A DNA stretch of 64,000 nt from the NCBI GenBank assembly GCA_003254925.1, contig QANZ01007272.1, positions 27,574 to 91,573 of the forward strand, in the 5' to 3' direction. Within the stretch, counting starts at the first letter, position 1; each line of letters starts with the position of its first letter. The translations under genes and the position numbers were made by a program. Below the pieces are notes generated by a model that had not been told where the DNA came from, did no database searches, and saw nothing but the letters and a program-made list of their open reading frames with translations. This document shows positions 10,673 to 22,559 of this stretch, one piece after another. This stretch comes from Chamaecrista fasciculata. Its lineage: Eukaryota; Streptophyta; Magnoliopsida; Fabales; Fabaceae.

Positions 10673-11473
10673 GTTACAATTAAATTGTTTGTGCTCTCCC
10701 CTTATTTATTAAGAGGTAATTTAGAAAGTTAAAACAAAAAGTCTAAACTTCAATAGTCAATTATTTTATTAAATGCAATGTTATAATCTCATCTCATATA
10801 TAAATAAAACAACACCATTGCATGGAATCTTGCAAAAGTTCTTGATTTTTTTTTTATATGCGGTGTTATCCATGACTTATGTATGAGTATATGTCAATCA
10901 ATACTTATATATTTAGGTGTTATGTCTCTAACCAATATTTGCGAATACGAAATTATTGATTTATAGATACAATGTATATAGGCATGTGATGACTGGTGAT
11001 GTGGATGGGCAATATTATTCCATATTATATGCATGTTAATTTTTTTTCTTTGTTGAATTTCTTAGTGCTTTGTGTTTGGATAGACTTATGAAGTGGTGTA
11101 GACCTATATCTATGTTGGTCACGTGCCCCGGGAGAAAATTTGTGACATGTAACTTAACATATGATTCATACAACAAACTATTGTTGAGACATATATTAAA
11201 ATCGGAGTGAATACAATTAAACATACAAAACTTTTAAGGAAAAACTATTAATTAAAAAAAAAAATTAAACCAAAATCTTGTTAGCTATCAAACCAAGATA
11301 TAGAATGTACCAAAAACAATTAATAGCCATATTTATACTAACACTAGAAACTGCCTTTATAAAGCTCACAATTTTACAAAACCATAAACTACTTGCCTAA
11401 CACCTCCAAAACAATGTTCTCTACACCAGAAACCACGTGTTTAACATCTCCTGAAACTGTGTGCTTAACAAAT

Positions 11474-11481
11474 TATAAATA
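11474..11481 (+). promoter_or_regulatory. TATA box of copy B MYB-like gene
   Basis: TATAAATA about 90 bp before the ATG at 11571, in the same context as copies A and C. Confidence 0.5.
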
Positions 11482-11570
11482 GGGTCACTCATACTAACCT
11501 CGACTCACACAATTCTTCCACACTTTGGTTTCCCCACAAGAATATATTTCACAACCATATAGCTTTGATC

Positions 11571-12400
11571 ATGGTTAGCAAAGATGATGAAGATGAGAGT
11601 GAAGATGTCATCGGAAAAGCCATGAAACTACTATTCTCAAGTGAATTGACTCACTGATTTACCAAAGGTAAGATAAACAATATTTTGATGATCTTGTTCA
11701 TCCATTTGGTTTTCTTTATATATTTATCCTTTTAGTTACAAAATCCAGTATCTGGAGAAAAAAGCCCTTTTCCGGAGAGGAAAGGGGGCTCCACTCCTTA
11801 GGAAGATGAATGGCTAATAGTAGTTGTCTTCTCTTTGGGCATAAATGGAATAAAATAGCTAAATTTGTTCCTGGACGGACCCAAGCTCAGTGTAGAGAAA
11901 GGTAATGAATCTGATCTTTAGATTAAGAAAAATGGTACATATGTATGTGTGTGTGTATTTATTGATGACTTGAAATCATCATTGAAGTTTTTTGTATCAC
12001 AGATACGTCAATAGTTTGGANGGGCTCCACTCCTTAGGAAGATGAGTGGCTAATAGTAGTTGTCCTCTCTTTGGGCGAAAATGGAATAAAATAGCTAAAT
12101 TTGTTCCTGGACGGACCCAAGCTCAGTGTAGAGAAAGGTAAAGAATCTGATCTTTAGATTAGGAAAAATGGTACATATGTATGTGTGTGTGTATTTATTG
12201 ATGACTTGAAATCATCATTGAAGTTTTTTGTATCACAGATACGTCAATAGTTTGGATCCTCCACTGAAATGGGGTGTATGGACCGCGGAAGAGGAGGATT
12301 CAAGACTGAAAGAAGCAATTGTCAAGCATGGATTCTTCTGGACAAAGGTTGCAGCTGATGTGGCTCCACGCACTGATAGACAGTGGCGAAAGTATTAGAA

Positions 12401-12412
<12 letters not shown>
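11571..12412 (+). pseudogene. MYB4R1/SNAPC4-like gene fragment, copy B
   Basis: Same exon order as copy A. The first MYB exon carries an in-frame TAG (at TPEED) and a one-base deletion, but its end is better kept: QCRER followed by GTAATG. The next exon reads RYVNSLDPPLK, WTAEEEDSRLKEAIVKHG, FFWTKVAADVAPRTDRQWRK, a good MYB repeat with its spaced tryptophans, and then stops. The first-exon segment is repeated around the single N at 12021. Reading A and B together identifies the ancestral family; neither copy can make the protein. Confidence 0.72.

Positions 12413-12451
<39 letters not shown>
12401..12451. repeat. (ATT)n microsatellite
   Basis: About 17 perfect ATT units directly after the last MYB-like codons. 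Copy A has only a short interrupted ATT run in the same place, so it expanded after duplication. Confidence 0.9.
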
Positions 12452-12452
<1 letters not shown>

Positions 12453-13107
12453 TGTTATTCGAAGCAAGAATCAATTGCATCATATCTGAATTTAAAATAT
12501 TTTGACTCATTTATTAGCCGTTGGGAGTGGATAGGAGTGTATATTTTTTGGTGATTAGATATCTGTTTTTAGGTATCCGTTGGTTGATAGCCGACTAATC
12601 TTTAGCCGTTTTAAAGTTTACCATTTAGGGAATAGAAAGTTGGCCATATATGTATTTATTTTTTAGAGTAAGTCTATTTCCTTTAATATTTATTACGAAT
12701 TTATTCCTAAAGAGTATAATAATATTTATAATATTTATGATAGAAATTTTTTAATATCTCTATATAAATTGTTACAATGACAAAAATAATTAGCATATTG
12801 ATAATGTATAACTAAAAAATTATCTTATACCCATAGTTGAAAGTTATCTTTGAGTAATTTCTATCTTTATCACAAATCAATAGGTTGAAAGCTCGAATTG
12901 GTCTTAAATATATGATCTTAAGTTCATTTTAGTTTTAAGAGTAAACTAACCGTTTGGTCTCTAAAAGATCATTGAGTTAACAAATAAGTTCTTGAAAAAC
13001 TAAAATGTACAGTTTAGTCTCTGAAAGTTTCCAAAAGTATACTTTTTAGTCCCCTAAATATTAAAACGGTATACTATTTAGTATATAAAAAGGACTAATT
13101 AGTATAA

Positions 13108-13240
13108 GGGTAAAATGCACTTTGGTACCCTATGGTTAGGACCGAATCCACTTTGTTACCCTAAAAAACAAAATTTGACACTTTGGTACTCTGAGGTATG
13201 CGTCGTTAGCACTTTGGTACCCTTTGGTTATTTTCCGTCC
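13108..13240 (+). mobile_element. Solo left arm of the 13384 MITE
   Basis: Starts GGGTAAAATGCACTTTGG, as does the full element 276 bp downstream, and stops after TTTTCCGTCC. It lies in a 276-bp tandem duplication that also contains the target sequence, so it probably arose by duplication rather than by separate insertion. Confidence 0.65.
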
Positions 13241-13383
13241 AGATTCATTGAGTTAACAACTAAGTTCTTGAAAAACTAAAATGTACAGTTTAGTCCCTGA
13301 AAGTTTCCAACATTATACTTTTTAGTCCCCTAAATATTAAAATGGTATACTATTTAGTCTATAAAAAGGACTAATTAGTATAA

Positions 13384-14478
13384 GGGTAAAATGCACTTTG
13401 GTACCCTGTGGTTAGGACCGAATCCATTTCGTTACCCTGAAAGACAAAATTTGACACTTTGGTACCCTTAGGTTTGCGTCGTTAGCACTTTAGTACCCTG
13501 TGGTTATTTTCCGTCCAGATTTAACAATATGTGCTGACGTGGCTCAATCTTAGCCGTCGATATTTACTACATCTTATCTGTTAGTTTCAATTGCAGCTTA
13601 AACCATATTTCACTCCTCAACAAAACTTCTTTTGTGCATTTAGCTCCTCTCCTTTTGGTAAAATGAATCAAAACACAACAAACTAAAAGAATTGATGGAG
13701 TTTCTTACAATTTCATTACTAAAACTAGAGAGTTATTAAAAAAGAAATTGCAGAAAGATCGTTAGAGTTTATTAAATTATTTAGTGAAACTAAATTTTAA
13801 TTATTTAATTTATAAATTAATTAATGGGAATATTCTTCAAATTATTCAAGTTTACTTTTAAAATTTCATTTAAGTTGTTGTATTTGAATATGGATAGGAC
13901 TAAATTGAATTTATTTTTCAGATTTAGGACTGATATGTAATTATCTCCTTTTTTATATTTCCCAAATTACATTTTGACCGCAAAATGTTTTTGAAATTTT
14001 TATTTTAGTCCTCAAATATCATGATCTAGGGACTTTTTTTGTAAATTTTGAAACTATTTAGGGGCATTATGTAATTTTTGCAAAAAATTTGTAATGTTTA
14101 TCTTCTCACCATTGAACCAAACAATTTTAGGACTAAACTGCATTTATTTTCCAAATTTAGGACAAATCTGTAATTTAATTCTATTTTCAATATTTGTCAT
14201 AATTACATTTTGACCCCAAAATTTTGTTATAATTTTCATTTTAGTCCTCAAATATTATGATCTAGGGACGTTATTGAAAATTTTGAAACTATTTGGGAGC
14301 ATTTTGTAATTTTTGCAAAAGTGCTAACAATTTTCCGTTAAATCTTAACGGAAAATAACCATAGGGTACCAAAGTGCTAACGGCACAAACCTCAGGGTTC
14401 CAAAGTGTCAAATTTTGTCTTTCAGGGTACCAAAGTGGATTCGGTCCAAACCATAGGGTATCAAAGTGCATTTTACCC
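13384..14478. mobile_element. Foldback MITE, Mutator-like, perfect 9-bp TSD
   Basis: A 1095-bp element with inverted arms of about 150 bp starting GGGTAAAATGCACTTTGG. It is flanked by TTAGTATAA at 13375-13383 and 14479-14487. The arms repeat the phrase CTTTGGTACCCT three to four times. The core (about 13550-14330) is AT-rich with no gene. Copy A has the uninterrupted target. A 9-bp duplication and long arms fit the Mutator superfamily. Confidence 0.88.
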
Positions 14479-14840
14479 TTAGTATAATATTTTGATCTTT
14501 CAGGGCTTAAACTGTACATTTCAATCTTTGAGGAACTGAATTGTCAGTTCGGTAATCTTTCAGCGATCAAATTGTTAGTTTACTCAAATTTTAAATATTT
14601 CAAAAATTTCTTATTGTTCTTAAATATTGTCATTTAGTTTCATTTTGATTTCAAATTACTAAATATGCCAATTGTATTCATGATGAAAAAAACTTCCATG
14701 AATAAGACCACAATTGAAGTAATAGTTAAATTATTCTTTGTTGAAATGTTAAACAATAAATGTTGAGTAAATTTATTTCCAAAACAATTATTTGAACATT
14801 AGTTGTTCTTTTTCAACATATTTAGTACAATTACTTTCAA

Positions 14841-14869
14841 CTAGGTTTTGACCCGTGCGATGCACGGGT
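14841..14869 (-). other. Helitron 3' hairpin and CTAG end
   Basis: Stem ACCCGTGC/GCACGGGT, loop GAT, then GTTTTG and CTAG (plus-strand reading). This is the rolling-circle terminator signal known from plant Helitrons. Confidence 0.8.
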
Positions 14870-15149
14870 GGTCGTGATACAGAAATATGTTACAGGGTAC
14901 TTGTTTTGTCAACATCATTATATACTACGGAGACTTCAATCTAAAGACAAATATAATGTGATGTGGCGAGGTCATCAATGTTAAATGGATCTACGCAATG
15001 GTTTCGTGCAGGATTATAATGTTCAGCAAATATATTATTGTAAAATAATATAAACAAAACATGCTATAGTGTTTGTCCAACATATCATTATCAAAACGAT
15101 ATCATTATGTAAAATATTAAAAATATCATGCTATCTTATCCATATTAAT

Positions 15150-15700
15150 AAGTCATCTAACATTTTGGAATACTTCTCTATAAACAACGTTATCAGTTTT
15201 CCTACTTTCTTCGTCCTTTTAACCTGTGCGACGCATGAACGGTTGTGTTACAAAAGTATGTTACAGGGGATCTGTTTGTTTAAGCCAATTTAATAAAAAG
15301 AACACTTTAAATTGAACGTTTATATGTTCCAAGCTGTAGATCGTGCATGTCATCAAATCATATTTGTTGTATGTTCCAAGTAACTTTTATTATACCTTTC
15401 TCACATGGAGCACATCTATAATTTAAAATGAATGAAAAAGAAGTAAGTTATAGTGCTTGCTATGAAGTTGTTAAGACGATTGCTAATAAAACAATTTCAT
15501 TTGTTAAACTATTAAAACATCCGGCTAGCGTATTCATAAGAATAACTCATCTAACATTTTGGAAAACCTCTCTGTATACAACGTTCTCAGTTTATCTGCT
15601 ATCTTCATCCTTCGATAAATTTGCAATTAGTATTTTCATGCCTTCTCTGGAACGAACTCTGGAAAGTACAACATATAGTTGACCGCTGGTTTTGGAAGAT
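15150..15700 (-). pseudogene. Helitron helicase C-terminal scraps
   Basis: Minus-strand reading gives DNVVYREVF near 15165-15195 and ENVVYREVF near 15555-15600, the conserved last motif of Helitron PIF1-like helicases. Two copies of the end in a row suggest a tandem or nested pair of Helitron tails. Confidence 0.6.
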
Positions 15701-15773
15701 ATAATCCAACAATTAACAATGATTGTCCTTGACTCTTGTTGATTGTCATTGCAAATGATAATGTCAACGGGAA

Positions 15774-16298
15774 TTAACGGTGTTGAAATTTTAGTTGAAT
15801 CTTCAAATTAGACGGCGTAATCAGCATCCTTGCAATCAAAATTTTTTGTCCCGCCAACCTACCAGCTAACAAGATATGGAACTCTAGATAATGTAACATA
15901 TAATTGACCATGAGTGAACATTGGTCGTAGTAGATACAAAACCTACCATTGATAATGATTGGCCTTGGCTTTTGTTGATGGTCATTACAAAGGACAAAGT
16001 TAAAGGAAATTGACAATGTAGAAATTTGAAAGGAATCTTATAATTGGAAAGGATTAATCAAGATTCGTGCAATTAGAATTTTCTGCCTTGCAAATCTTCT
16101 AGCTAATGGGATAGCTTTAATGACATGTTTATCAAGTCTGGAAACAATCAATCTAATTCCATTGCAAAGGCCCAACGATTTGTCAATGTTTCTAAGTAGC
16201 ATGACAGGTGATCCAACTTTAAGTCTAATTCTATGATAAGGTAATCTGGACCCTCTGATGGAATTTAATATTTCAATGATGTATAATTCAGCCAACAT
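15774..16298 (-). pseudogene. PIF1-like Helitron helicase fragment
   Basis: The minus strand encodes GSPVMLLRNIDKSLGLCNGI, RLIVSRLDKHVIKAI and ARQKILIARI, which are hallmark motifs of the Helitron helicase. Frames are broken. Further along, MTINKSQGQSL and HGQLYVTLSRV can be read in different frames. Confidence 0.75.
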
Positions 16299-16319
16299 TT
16301 CAAAATTGTCCTCGCTATA

Positions 16320-16800
16320 TTTATTTCATCTGGACCCTTTGATGAAATAAATATTTTAATGCAATATATATAATTGACCATGAGCAAACACTGAATGTGA
16401 GAAATAAAGTCCAATGGTTGATAATGACAGGACTTTCCTTTCTTTGATGGTCATTGCAAAGGACAAAGCCAGTGGAAATTGATGACGTTGAAATTTCAAG
16501 GGAATCTTAGAGTTGGAAGGTGTAATCAACATTTGAGCAATTAATATTTTTTAACTTGTAGATCTTCCAGCTAAAGGAATAGCTTCAATGACATGTTCAT
16601 CAAGCCTGGAAACAATTAATCTAGTTCCATCCATTGCATAAACCTAATGATTTGTCAAAGTTCCTAAGTAGCATGACCTATGTCCTAACCTTGAGTCTAA
16701 TAATGTGATTAAATAACCCAAACCCTTTGATGGAATTTAAGATTTTAGGGGTGTATGGTTCAGCCAACATCTCAGCATTGTCATCGTGTTTTTATATACT
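16320..16800 (-). pseudogene. Second PIF1-like helicase fragment
   Basis: Nucleotide sequence closely follows 15860-16300 (same phrases such as 'tgaccatgagcaaacac', 'tttgatggtcattgcaaagg', 'cttccagctaa'), so this is a second diverged copy of the same helicase segment in tandem. Confidence 0.6.
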
Positions 16801-17011
16801 ATCAGAGCTTAAATATATATTCTCGTCACATGTAAGTTGTCCAATTAACAATCGATTAACTTCGTGAACATCATCATGTGAGTGCACGAAAAAAATCTTA
16901 TGATAAATCAAAATAGTGCAAAATATAGTAGTGAACACTTGGCCTAATCAATAATTTAAAAGAAAATAAAAATAAACTTATAATTAGAATTAATGGTCAT
17001 CAAGGATTTGN

Positions 17012-17900
17012 AACATAAGATATTACTAAGTTAAAAATGTTAAAATCTAGCTTATTGTGTTTCACACTAATTTCAACTACGTATATGGCTTTCATAAAAT
17101 TGATTATAATAGGGATTTTTCTTAGAATAATATTTGGAATAGTAGGATTTCTTTTTCATTAAAATTTCAATTCAAAAGCATTTAAAAAAATATTGAATAA
17201 AGTATATTTTTGTGGAAAAAATTATTTATAAATTGGAATGGGCTATCCCGCGAGGCCACCAAACCCAACCCACTGTTCTTTAGTTTGAGTTGGTTTGGAT
17301 TGAAATAATTTGACATATAATTAACCCAACACAAACCAACTCGTCTTTAAAAAACCAGTCCGACCCAACCCAAACCACACAGAGAACACCCTGAGACTTT
17401 TGATAGCTTAAAAGAATAATGTATTTTTCCAATTAAATGGCATATGTTGAAAGACATTCCCAACAATCAGTGTGAGTACATTATCATTCTAAACAGTAAT
17501 AAGTGACATGCAACTTACAATATGAACACATATGTTTCATGGACTCATTGACTTTGAATTCGTGCCCTTTACTCAAATTCATAAGATAAAATCTTAAAAT
17601 ACTTAAAATATGGTAATTTGGAATTTTTTTATGTTTTTTTATAAATTAATAAATAATAATGTTTTTTTTATTAATATCAATAAATGCTCATAATTTAGAG
17701 TAATATTAATTCAATTAAAATGATTCAAACAGCTTCTATGTTTCCAAGAAACAACGGAAATAGAGATAAAAGATCTAAGACCAAATTCAAACTACATTAA
17801 AAAAATCATCTATACATGCACAATGCGTAATACTGCAAAGTGTTGACTGTTATCAGATACAATGGCCTAGGGGAAGCATAGTCAAGAGAAGGTCAGATCT
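17012..17900. other. AT-rich intergenic stretch
   Basis: No coding or mobile-element termini recognised. A patch at about 17270-17390 is rich in CCCAACCC/CCAAACC motifs, probably old repeat DNA. Confidence 0.4.
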
Positions 17901-17918
17901 ATGAGTTTCGGCGAGTTT

Positions 17919-18145
17919 CCGGACCGTTAAACGGACGGTGTGTCGTCGACGGTTGGTGCGTTTTGTTCTCCTGACAGTGAGTAGGCCGGACCGTTAGACG
18001 GCGAGCTTTCGTAGCAGTGTGTGTTTCCTCCGTCGACCCTTGTAGGTGAGCTGCCCGGACCGTAAAATGGACGGTCGAGCTTCGACGGTGTATGCTTTCT
18101 TCTGGTTATCTTCTACGGCGGCGCCTTCGGACCGTAAAACGGACG
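17919..18145. repeat. Four spaced CGGACCGT(T/A)AAACGGACG motifs
   Basis: A partly palindromic motif occurs at 17919-17938, 17986-18001, 18055-18074 and 18127-18145, about 67-72 bp apart. The spacer DNA between copies is not obviously repeated. Each motif has CCGT...ACGG symmetry. Confidence 0.8.
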
Positions 18146-18822
18146 AAGTTTCACAATCGGTGGTGTTTCCGGTGTTTTTTCATCTCAGACTTCTAAGGGT
18201 GGTTGCTGCTTGGTGGTTTCTGGTATTGGAATCTTGGCATTTGGCATCCAGTTTGCTGTATTGGTGTTTCTGGTTTTGGCATCCGGTATCTGGTATCTAA
18301 TTCATGGTTTCTAGTTTATTGGTTATCTTGCACGTTGGGTTCTGGGTTTCGCTGCTCAATTTCTAGTTATGATTTTGATTGGTTCTGCTATGGAGTCTAT
18401 TATGCATTGAGGACAATGCATGGTCTAAGTGTGGGGGAGTGGTTACCCCGGTGCACTACTTTGATTAGCTTTGTTTATCACTTTCTCTAACTTATTCTAA
18501 CGCATTGAGGACAATGTTGCATTCAAGTGTGGGGGAGTGGGAAACTCTGCCAGTTTACACTTTACACTTTTTGCACCTGTCAAAAAATTTGTCCTTTAAT
18601 TTTTATGGTTTTTCAGGCACAATTTTCAAAAACAAATTTCTCGCGTAGCTCACCCACCAGCATCGATGGATAGGTAGTAAGTAGTTTTCTTCTAGCTATT
18701 TCTTGAATCTGATCACCTCAACTAATAGATTAGTATAAAATTTTTCCTACCCATGAAAATGATTGATATTTTCCTCAACCATCGTGGTGTCATGATCATT
18801 GAACTTGCTCTTTTATTTTTTT

Positions 18823-19650
18823 GGCTTAAGTGCAATTTTGGTCCCATAACTATGACAAAGGTTTCATTTTGGTCCCATAACTTTTTTTGTTGCAATTTTG
18901 GTCCCATAACTATGACAAAGGTTTCATTTTAGTCCCATAACTTTTTTTGTTGCAATTTTGGTCTCATAACTTCTCAAAAGGTTCCACCGTTAGTCCCTTG
19001 GTGAATTCCATCCATATTTAGCCGTTAAGTATGACGTGGCATAGTAACTAGGATCATGATGTGGCAAAATAAGATGAAGTGGACTGAAATAGGAACTATA
19101 TGCAACATATTAAAACTTATCTATACCCAACCACCATATATACAAAGAGTGGTACTGACAGGGACCAATCTGGTGGGGAAGAAGAGACTTCAAGCATAAG
19201 GCACCGACGAAGTTGATGGGATCCTCAGCCAGAGTCGAACGACCAAAGCGGCGTCGATGGCAAATCGGGAAGCGGAACGAGAAAAAGGAAGTCTCGTTGG
19301 GCTGACGAGGAAGAGGAAGTACCACTCTTTGTATATATTGTGGTTGGGTATAGATAAGTTTTAATATGTTGCATATAGATCCTATTTCAGTCTATTTCAT
19401 CTTATTTTGTCACATCATGATCTTAGTCACTATGCCAGTCATACTTAACGGGTAAATATGGATGGAATTCACCAAGGGACTAACGATGGAACCTTTGTCA
19501 TAGTTATGGGACCAAAATTGCAACACAAAGAGTTATGGGACCAAAATGAAACCTTTGTCATAGTTATGAGACCAAAATTGCAACAAAAAAAGTTATGGGA
19601 CCAAAATGAAACCTTTGTCATAGTTATGGGACCAAAATTGCACTTAAGCC
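18823..19650. mobile_element. Foldback MITE with GC-rich core, perfect 9-bp TSD
   Basis: An 828-bp element starting GGCTTAAGTGCAATTTTGGT and ending in its inverse. It is flanked by TATTTTTTT at 18814-18822 and 19651-19659. The arms (about 300 bp) repeat TTTTGGTCCCATAAC. The core (about 19150-19330) is unusually GC-rich and carries a short open frame on the minus strand (19110-19325) of no known family; it may be captured host DNA. Confidence 0.88.
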
Positions 19651-19659
19651 TATTTTTTT

Positions 19660-20795
19660 TCTTTTGACCTAGTTTAAGTAGTTAGAAACCCTACATGCAT
19701 TCGAGGTTATGTGATAATTTTCTTGAGTTCACATCTTTGATTTCATCATAATTTCCCCATTAGTTTTTGAATTTTCAAAATAAAAATTTATGCTTAATAA
19801 GTCTCTTAGAATTTCTATGATCAACCTTAAGTGCCATAACCCTGTTGGAAGATTAAGCCTGAATATTTCCTATCTTATGAGTGACATTATAGTCCTTTAG
19901 CTTGATTTTCTCTAGAACTTGTTTTAGTTCTTAGTTAAAGCCTTATGTGATTGAATATCCTTATATGATAGAGGCATTTCTTTCTTTACCCTTTTATCCC
20001 AAACACTAGCCATAAACACAAGTACCATTGCTAGCCCCCTTGAGCCTTTCAAATTAGGTGTTGACATTATGACTAAAGATTTCTTTTAGTGGAAGTTGAT
20101 TGCCAAAATCCTTGTTTTCATCTGTCTTAAAAATTGGGTTTGCCAGTAATATTTAGAAAAAAAAAGTAAGGATATATAAAAAAAAGAAAAAAGGTATCTT
20201 GCAAAATAAAAAGAAAAGCAAGAGAAAAAGATTAGCTAATCAAAAAGAGAAGAGTCTTGTGCCTATTGACTCTTAGAAAAAAAAATATATGAGCTTCAAA
20301 GTAGACTGACAATTTTCCATGGAAAAAGAGGATAAAATTTTCATAAGGTAATGGTTTTCAAGCATACTAAATTATATCTTCAATATCAACATTAAAACAC
20401 CAACATTTCTTTCTTTTTCTCATACACTTACCCCATATGGCCTCTTCCCATTCATTACAACCCTTTAAAGACCTCTTGATTATGGATAATTTGACACTTG
20501 TGGTGGAGACTTTGAGAATTCTTACAACCTTATGGCAGGAAACTTTGTCTAAATGAGACTCGAGAGAAATGATACCCAATATGGTGAGTTTAGAGAGATA
20601 CATTTTTGGTTGGTCAACTGAGAATCTAGTTGAGTTATTTTACATGATTATCTACCCTTGTGATTCTTCAATTATAAGAAAACTTATGGTGAAGTTGAAA
20701 TTGTGCACTTGACAAGATCATCCTTAACTCTCTTAATTCCTTCATCTTTGTTTTTCTTTCTACTTCGTAGCTTTGCTCAAGAGTGCAGAGGTTTT
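19660..20795. other. Non-coding part of the Gypsy-like remnant
   Basis: AT-rich DNA with A-runs and no domain that I recognise. It lies between the pol-end block and the putative polypurine tract. Confidence 0.35.
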
Positions 20796-20805
20796 AGTGT
20801 GGGGC

Positions 20806-22412
20806 ATTTGATCTAACCCAAAATGGACATATGTTTTTGGTCATATCTTATTATTATTAATATATATTTTTAGCTAATTAGCCATGATATGACTAGAGAT
20901 TGATATCGTAGGTGTTGAATTGAGTATAGCATAAAAACCACAAATTAACAACTATTTTATGCATTTATGATTATTAAAGTATTTTATAAGATTTAGCATA
21001 ATCGTTTGTTAAGTGTTTCAGCCGAGAATTATAAAAATAAAAAAGGAATCATCTAGAAGATAACAAAAAGCGCGAAGACTCATTGCGCCGTTGCATGAGC
21101 CGCCGGCACAAGGAAGGTAAATCCCGCTGCGCAAGTATCTGAGTGAATTATGACGTCAGCAAATATCTCCAGCGCAATATTACGTTGCGCCGTCACTTTG
21201 AGCCAACGGCCCCAGTGGGAAATCTCGCGGTGCAGGATATTCCAGAGCTTAAACATTTAATTTGGATGGCTAAGATTCAAGATACGAAGATATAATCGAA
21301 ATATCGCGGATATTTCGTTGTGCTTCCGTGTTGGGCTGCCGGCGCAAGCAACGACCCAAGCACAAAAATATTCCTTGACTTGCGGACCAAGCACATTACT
21401 CAGTACTATAAATAGAAAGCGGCATTTGACGCTCAAAGCACCAGTTCAACACAATTTGACACAATCGCAACAATTCAGCGAGTTCTCAATTCCAGAGCGC
21501 AGTTCCAATATCGAGAGAATTAGCGAGAGTCTTCATATGGGATCTAATCAAGGTTTTCATTATTTTTCCATGATGCGAGGCTAAATATCTTTGCTTCCCG
21601 GCGGAGTATCATGAAGGAGGCCAGAGCTCAATGTCCTTTATAGTCCAGGAAGTGTCGTTTATTTAGATTATGTTTATTTGATAACTGTTCTTAGATTTAG
21701 GTATTTCTTTTAAGATACAATTATCATGATTGATAGATCAGTACTTTATTAGGGATAATTGTTGGTATTCTTGGAGTCTATCTCTTTTACGATTAATAAA
21801 GGTTGCTCTTTTAACATGTTATTAACATAGTTGGTTTACTGAAGAGTGTTCTATCTATCTTAGAAATATAATTTGGACTATTTTATAATTTCTTATATTT
21901 GTTATTTGTTCCGATGTGGCAATAATATAGATTGCCCGGAAGAGCCTGGACAAATGCTCATATTTTCCAGTAATGGTTGAGTGATCGATCCTAACTTATC
22001 TTTCTCCATTATTCCATTGATTAATACTCTCATGTTTGAGTATGTTATTGGGTGTGGTATATAAACATATCTATTTAAAGACTCTTCTACTATATTTTGT
22101 TGAGCAGGGAAGGCCGAGTTCGAGATACCTCCGTGGGATGCGTTCTTCATTCATTAATTATCGTTCGCCAGATAATTCGTTCTTTACTCTTTACTCTTAG
22201 TTACTACAATTCACTCTTATAAGCCTTTGTCCCGTGTTCACTAGACTTGTTTCGGATACAATTAATTGTTAAAATTCCTAGAAGTTCCGAGAGAGATTCG
22301 ACATTGGGTTAGCATCTATACTATATTTTAATAAATATAGTTTATACTTGTGAGGCTCGGATATAAATTTAATTTGACGTGTTTGGCACCTTACGACGGG
22401 TGCCCGCATCAA
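20806..22412 (+). repeat. Candidate 3' LTR of the Gypsy-like remnant
   Basis: Follows a GTGTGGGG tract. Holds a TATA box (TATAAATAG, about 21406-21414) followed by a gene-like leader region. Ends near a CGCATCA block. No second LTR copy is present in the window to prove the boundaries. Confidence 0.35.
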
Positions 22413-22559
22413 CATCTAATTAACATGTTTTGTTCACACGAGACTCACAAAAGTACAATTTATAATTAAGGCATTTCTCATATTTTTTTTAAGTCTGAGA
22501 TATAGTCACAGTATTAAAAATAGTATAACAAGATTTCACTTAATTGTTTGACAACTTTA

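Larger units (their letters stand above)
10673..14840. repeat. Segmental duplication, copy B
   Basis: Homologous to copy A from end to end but without the 2.4-kb TIR element. It has gained a 1095-bp MITE (13384-14478), a 276-bp tandem duplication (about 12969-13244 repeated from 13245) and a Helitron at its right end. Comparison of A with B gives the empty site for each of these insertions. Confidence 0.8.
14841..17010 (-). mobile_element. Helitron remnant, minus strand, with true 3' terminus
   Basis: Read on the minus strand the element ends with an 8-bp-stem hairpin (ACCCGTGC, loop of 3, at 14851-14869), six spacer bases and CTAG (14841-14844). It is inserted between A and T, as the copy A sequence shows. 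A second, decayed terminus of the same type lies at about 15215-15270. PIF1-like helicase fragments in the same orientation follow. The 5' end (TC) was not located; a single N at 17011 limits the right side. Confidence 0.8.
17900..22412 (+). mobile_element. Probable Ty3/Gypsy retrotransposon remnant
   Basis: Two copies of a 'cattgaggacaatg...' plus 'aagtgtgggggagtgg' block (18404-18442 and 18503-18540) look like the end-of-pol sequence of plant Gypsy elements. A second polypurine-like GTGTGGGG lies at about 20797. It is followed by sequence with LTR features to about 22412: a TATA box, then a 'tttggcacc...gggtgcccgcatca' block reminiscent of a primer-binding region. No intact gag or pol is left. 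The element is split by the 18823-19650 MITE. Boundaries and class are tentative. Confidence 0.4.

Noticed and set aside
12322-12510. Minus-strand frame with a long isoleucine run
   Set aside because: It is the translation of the (ATT)n microsatellite.
19110-19325. A 71-residue minus-strand gene in the foldback core
   Set aside because: It runs into the inverted arm and has no known motif; kept only as possible captured DNA.
22312-22340. Helitron 5' end (TCTATACTATATTTTAATAA)
   Set aside because: The start resembles plant Helitron 5' ends, but it lies within the putative Gypsy LTR, in plus orientation, without a matching 3' hairpin.
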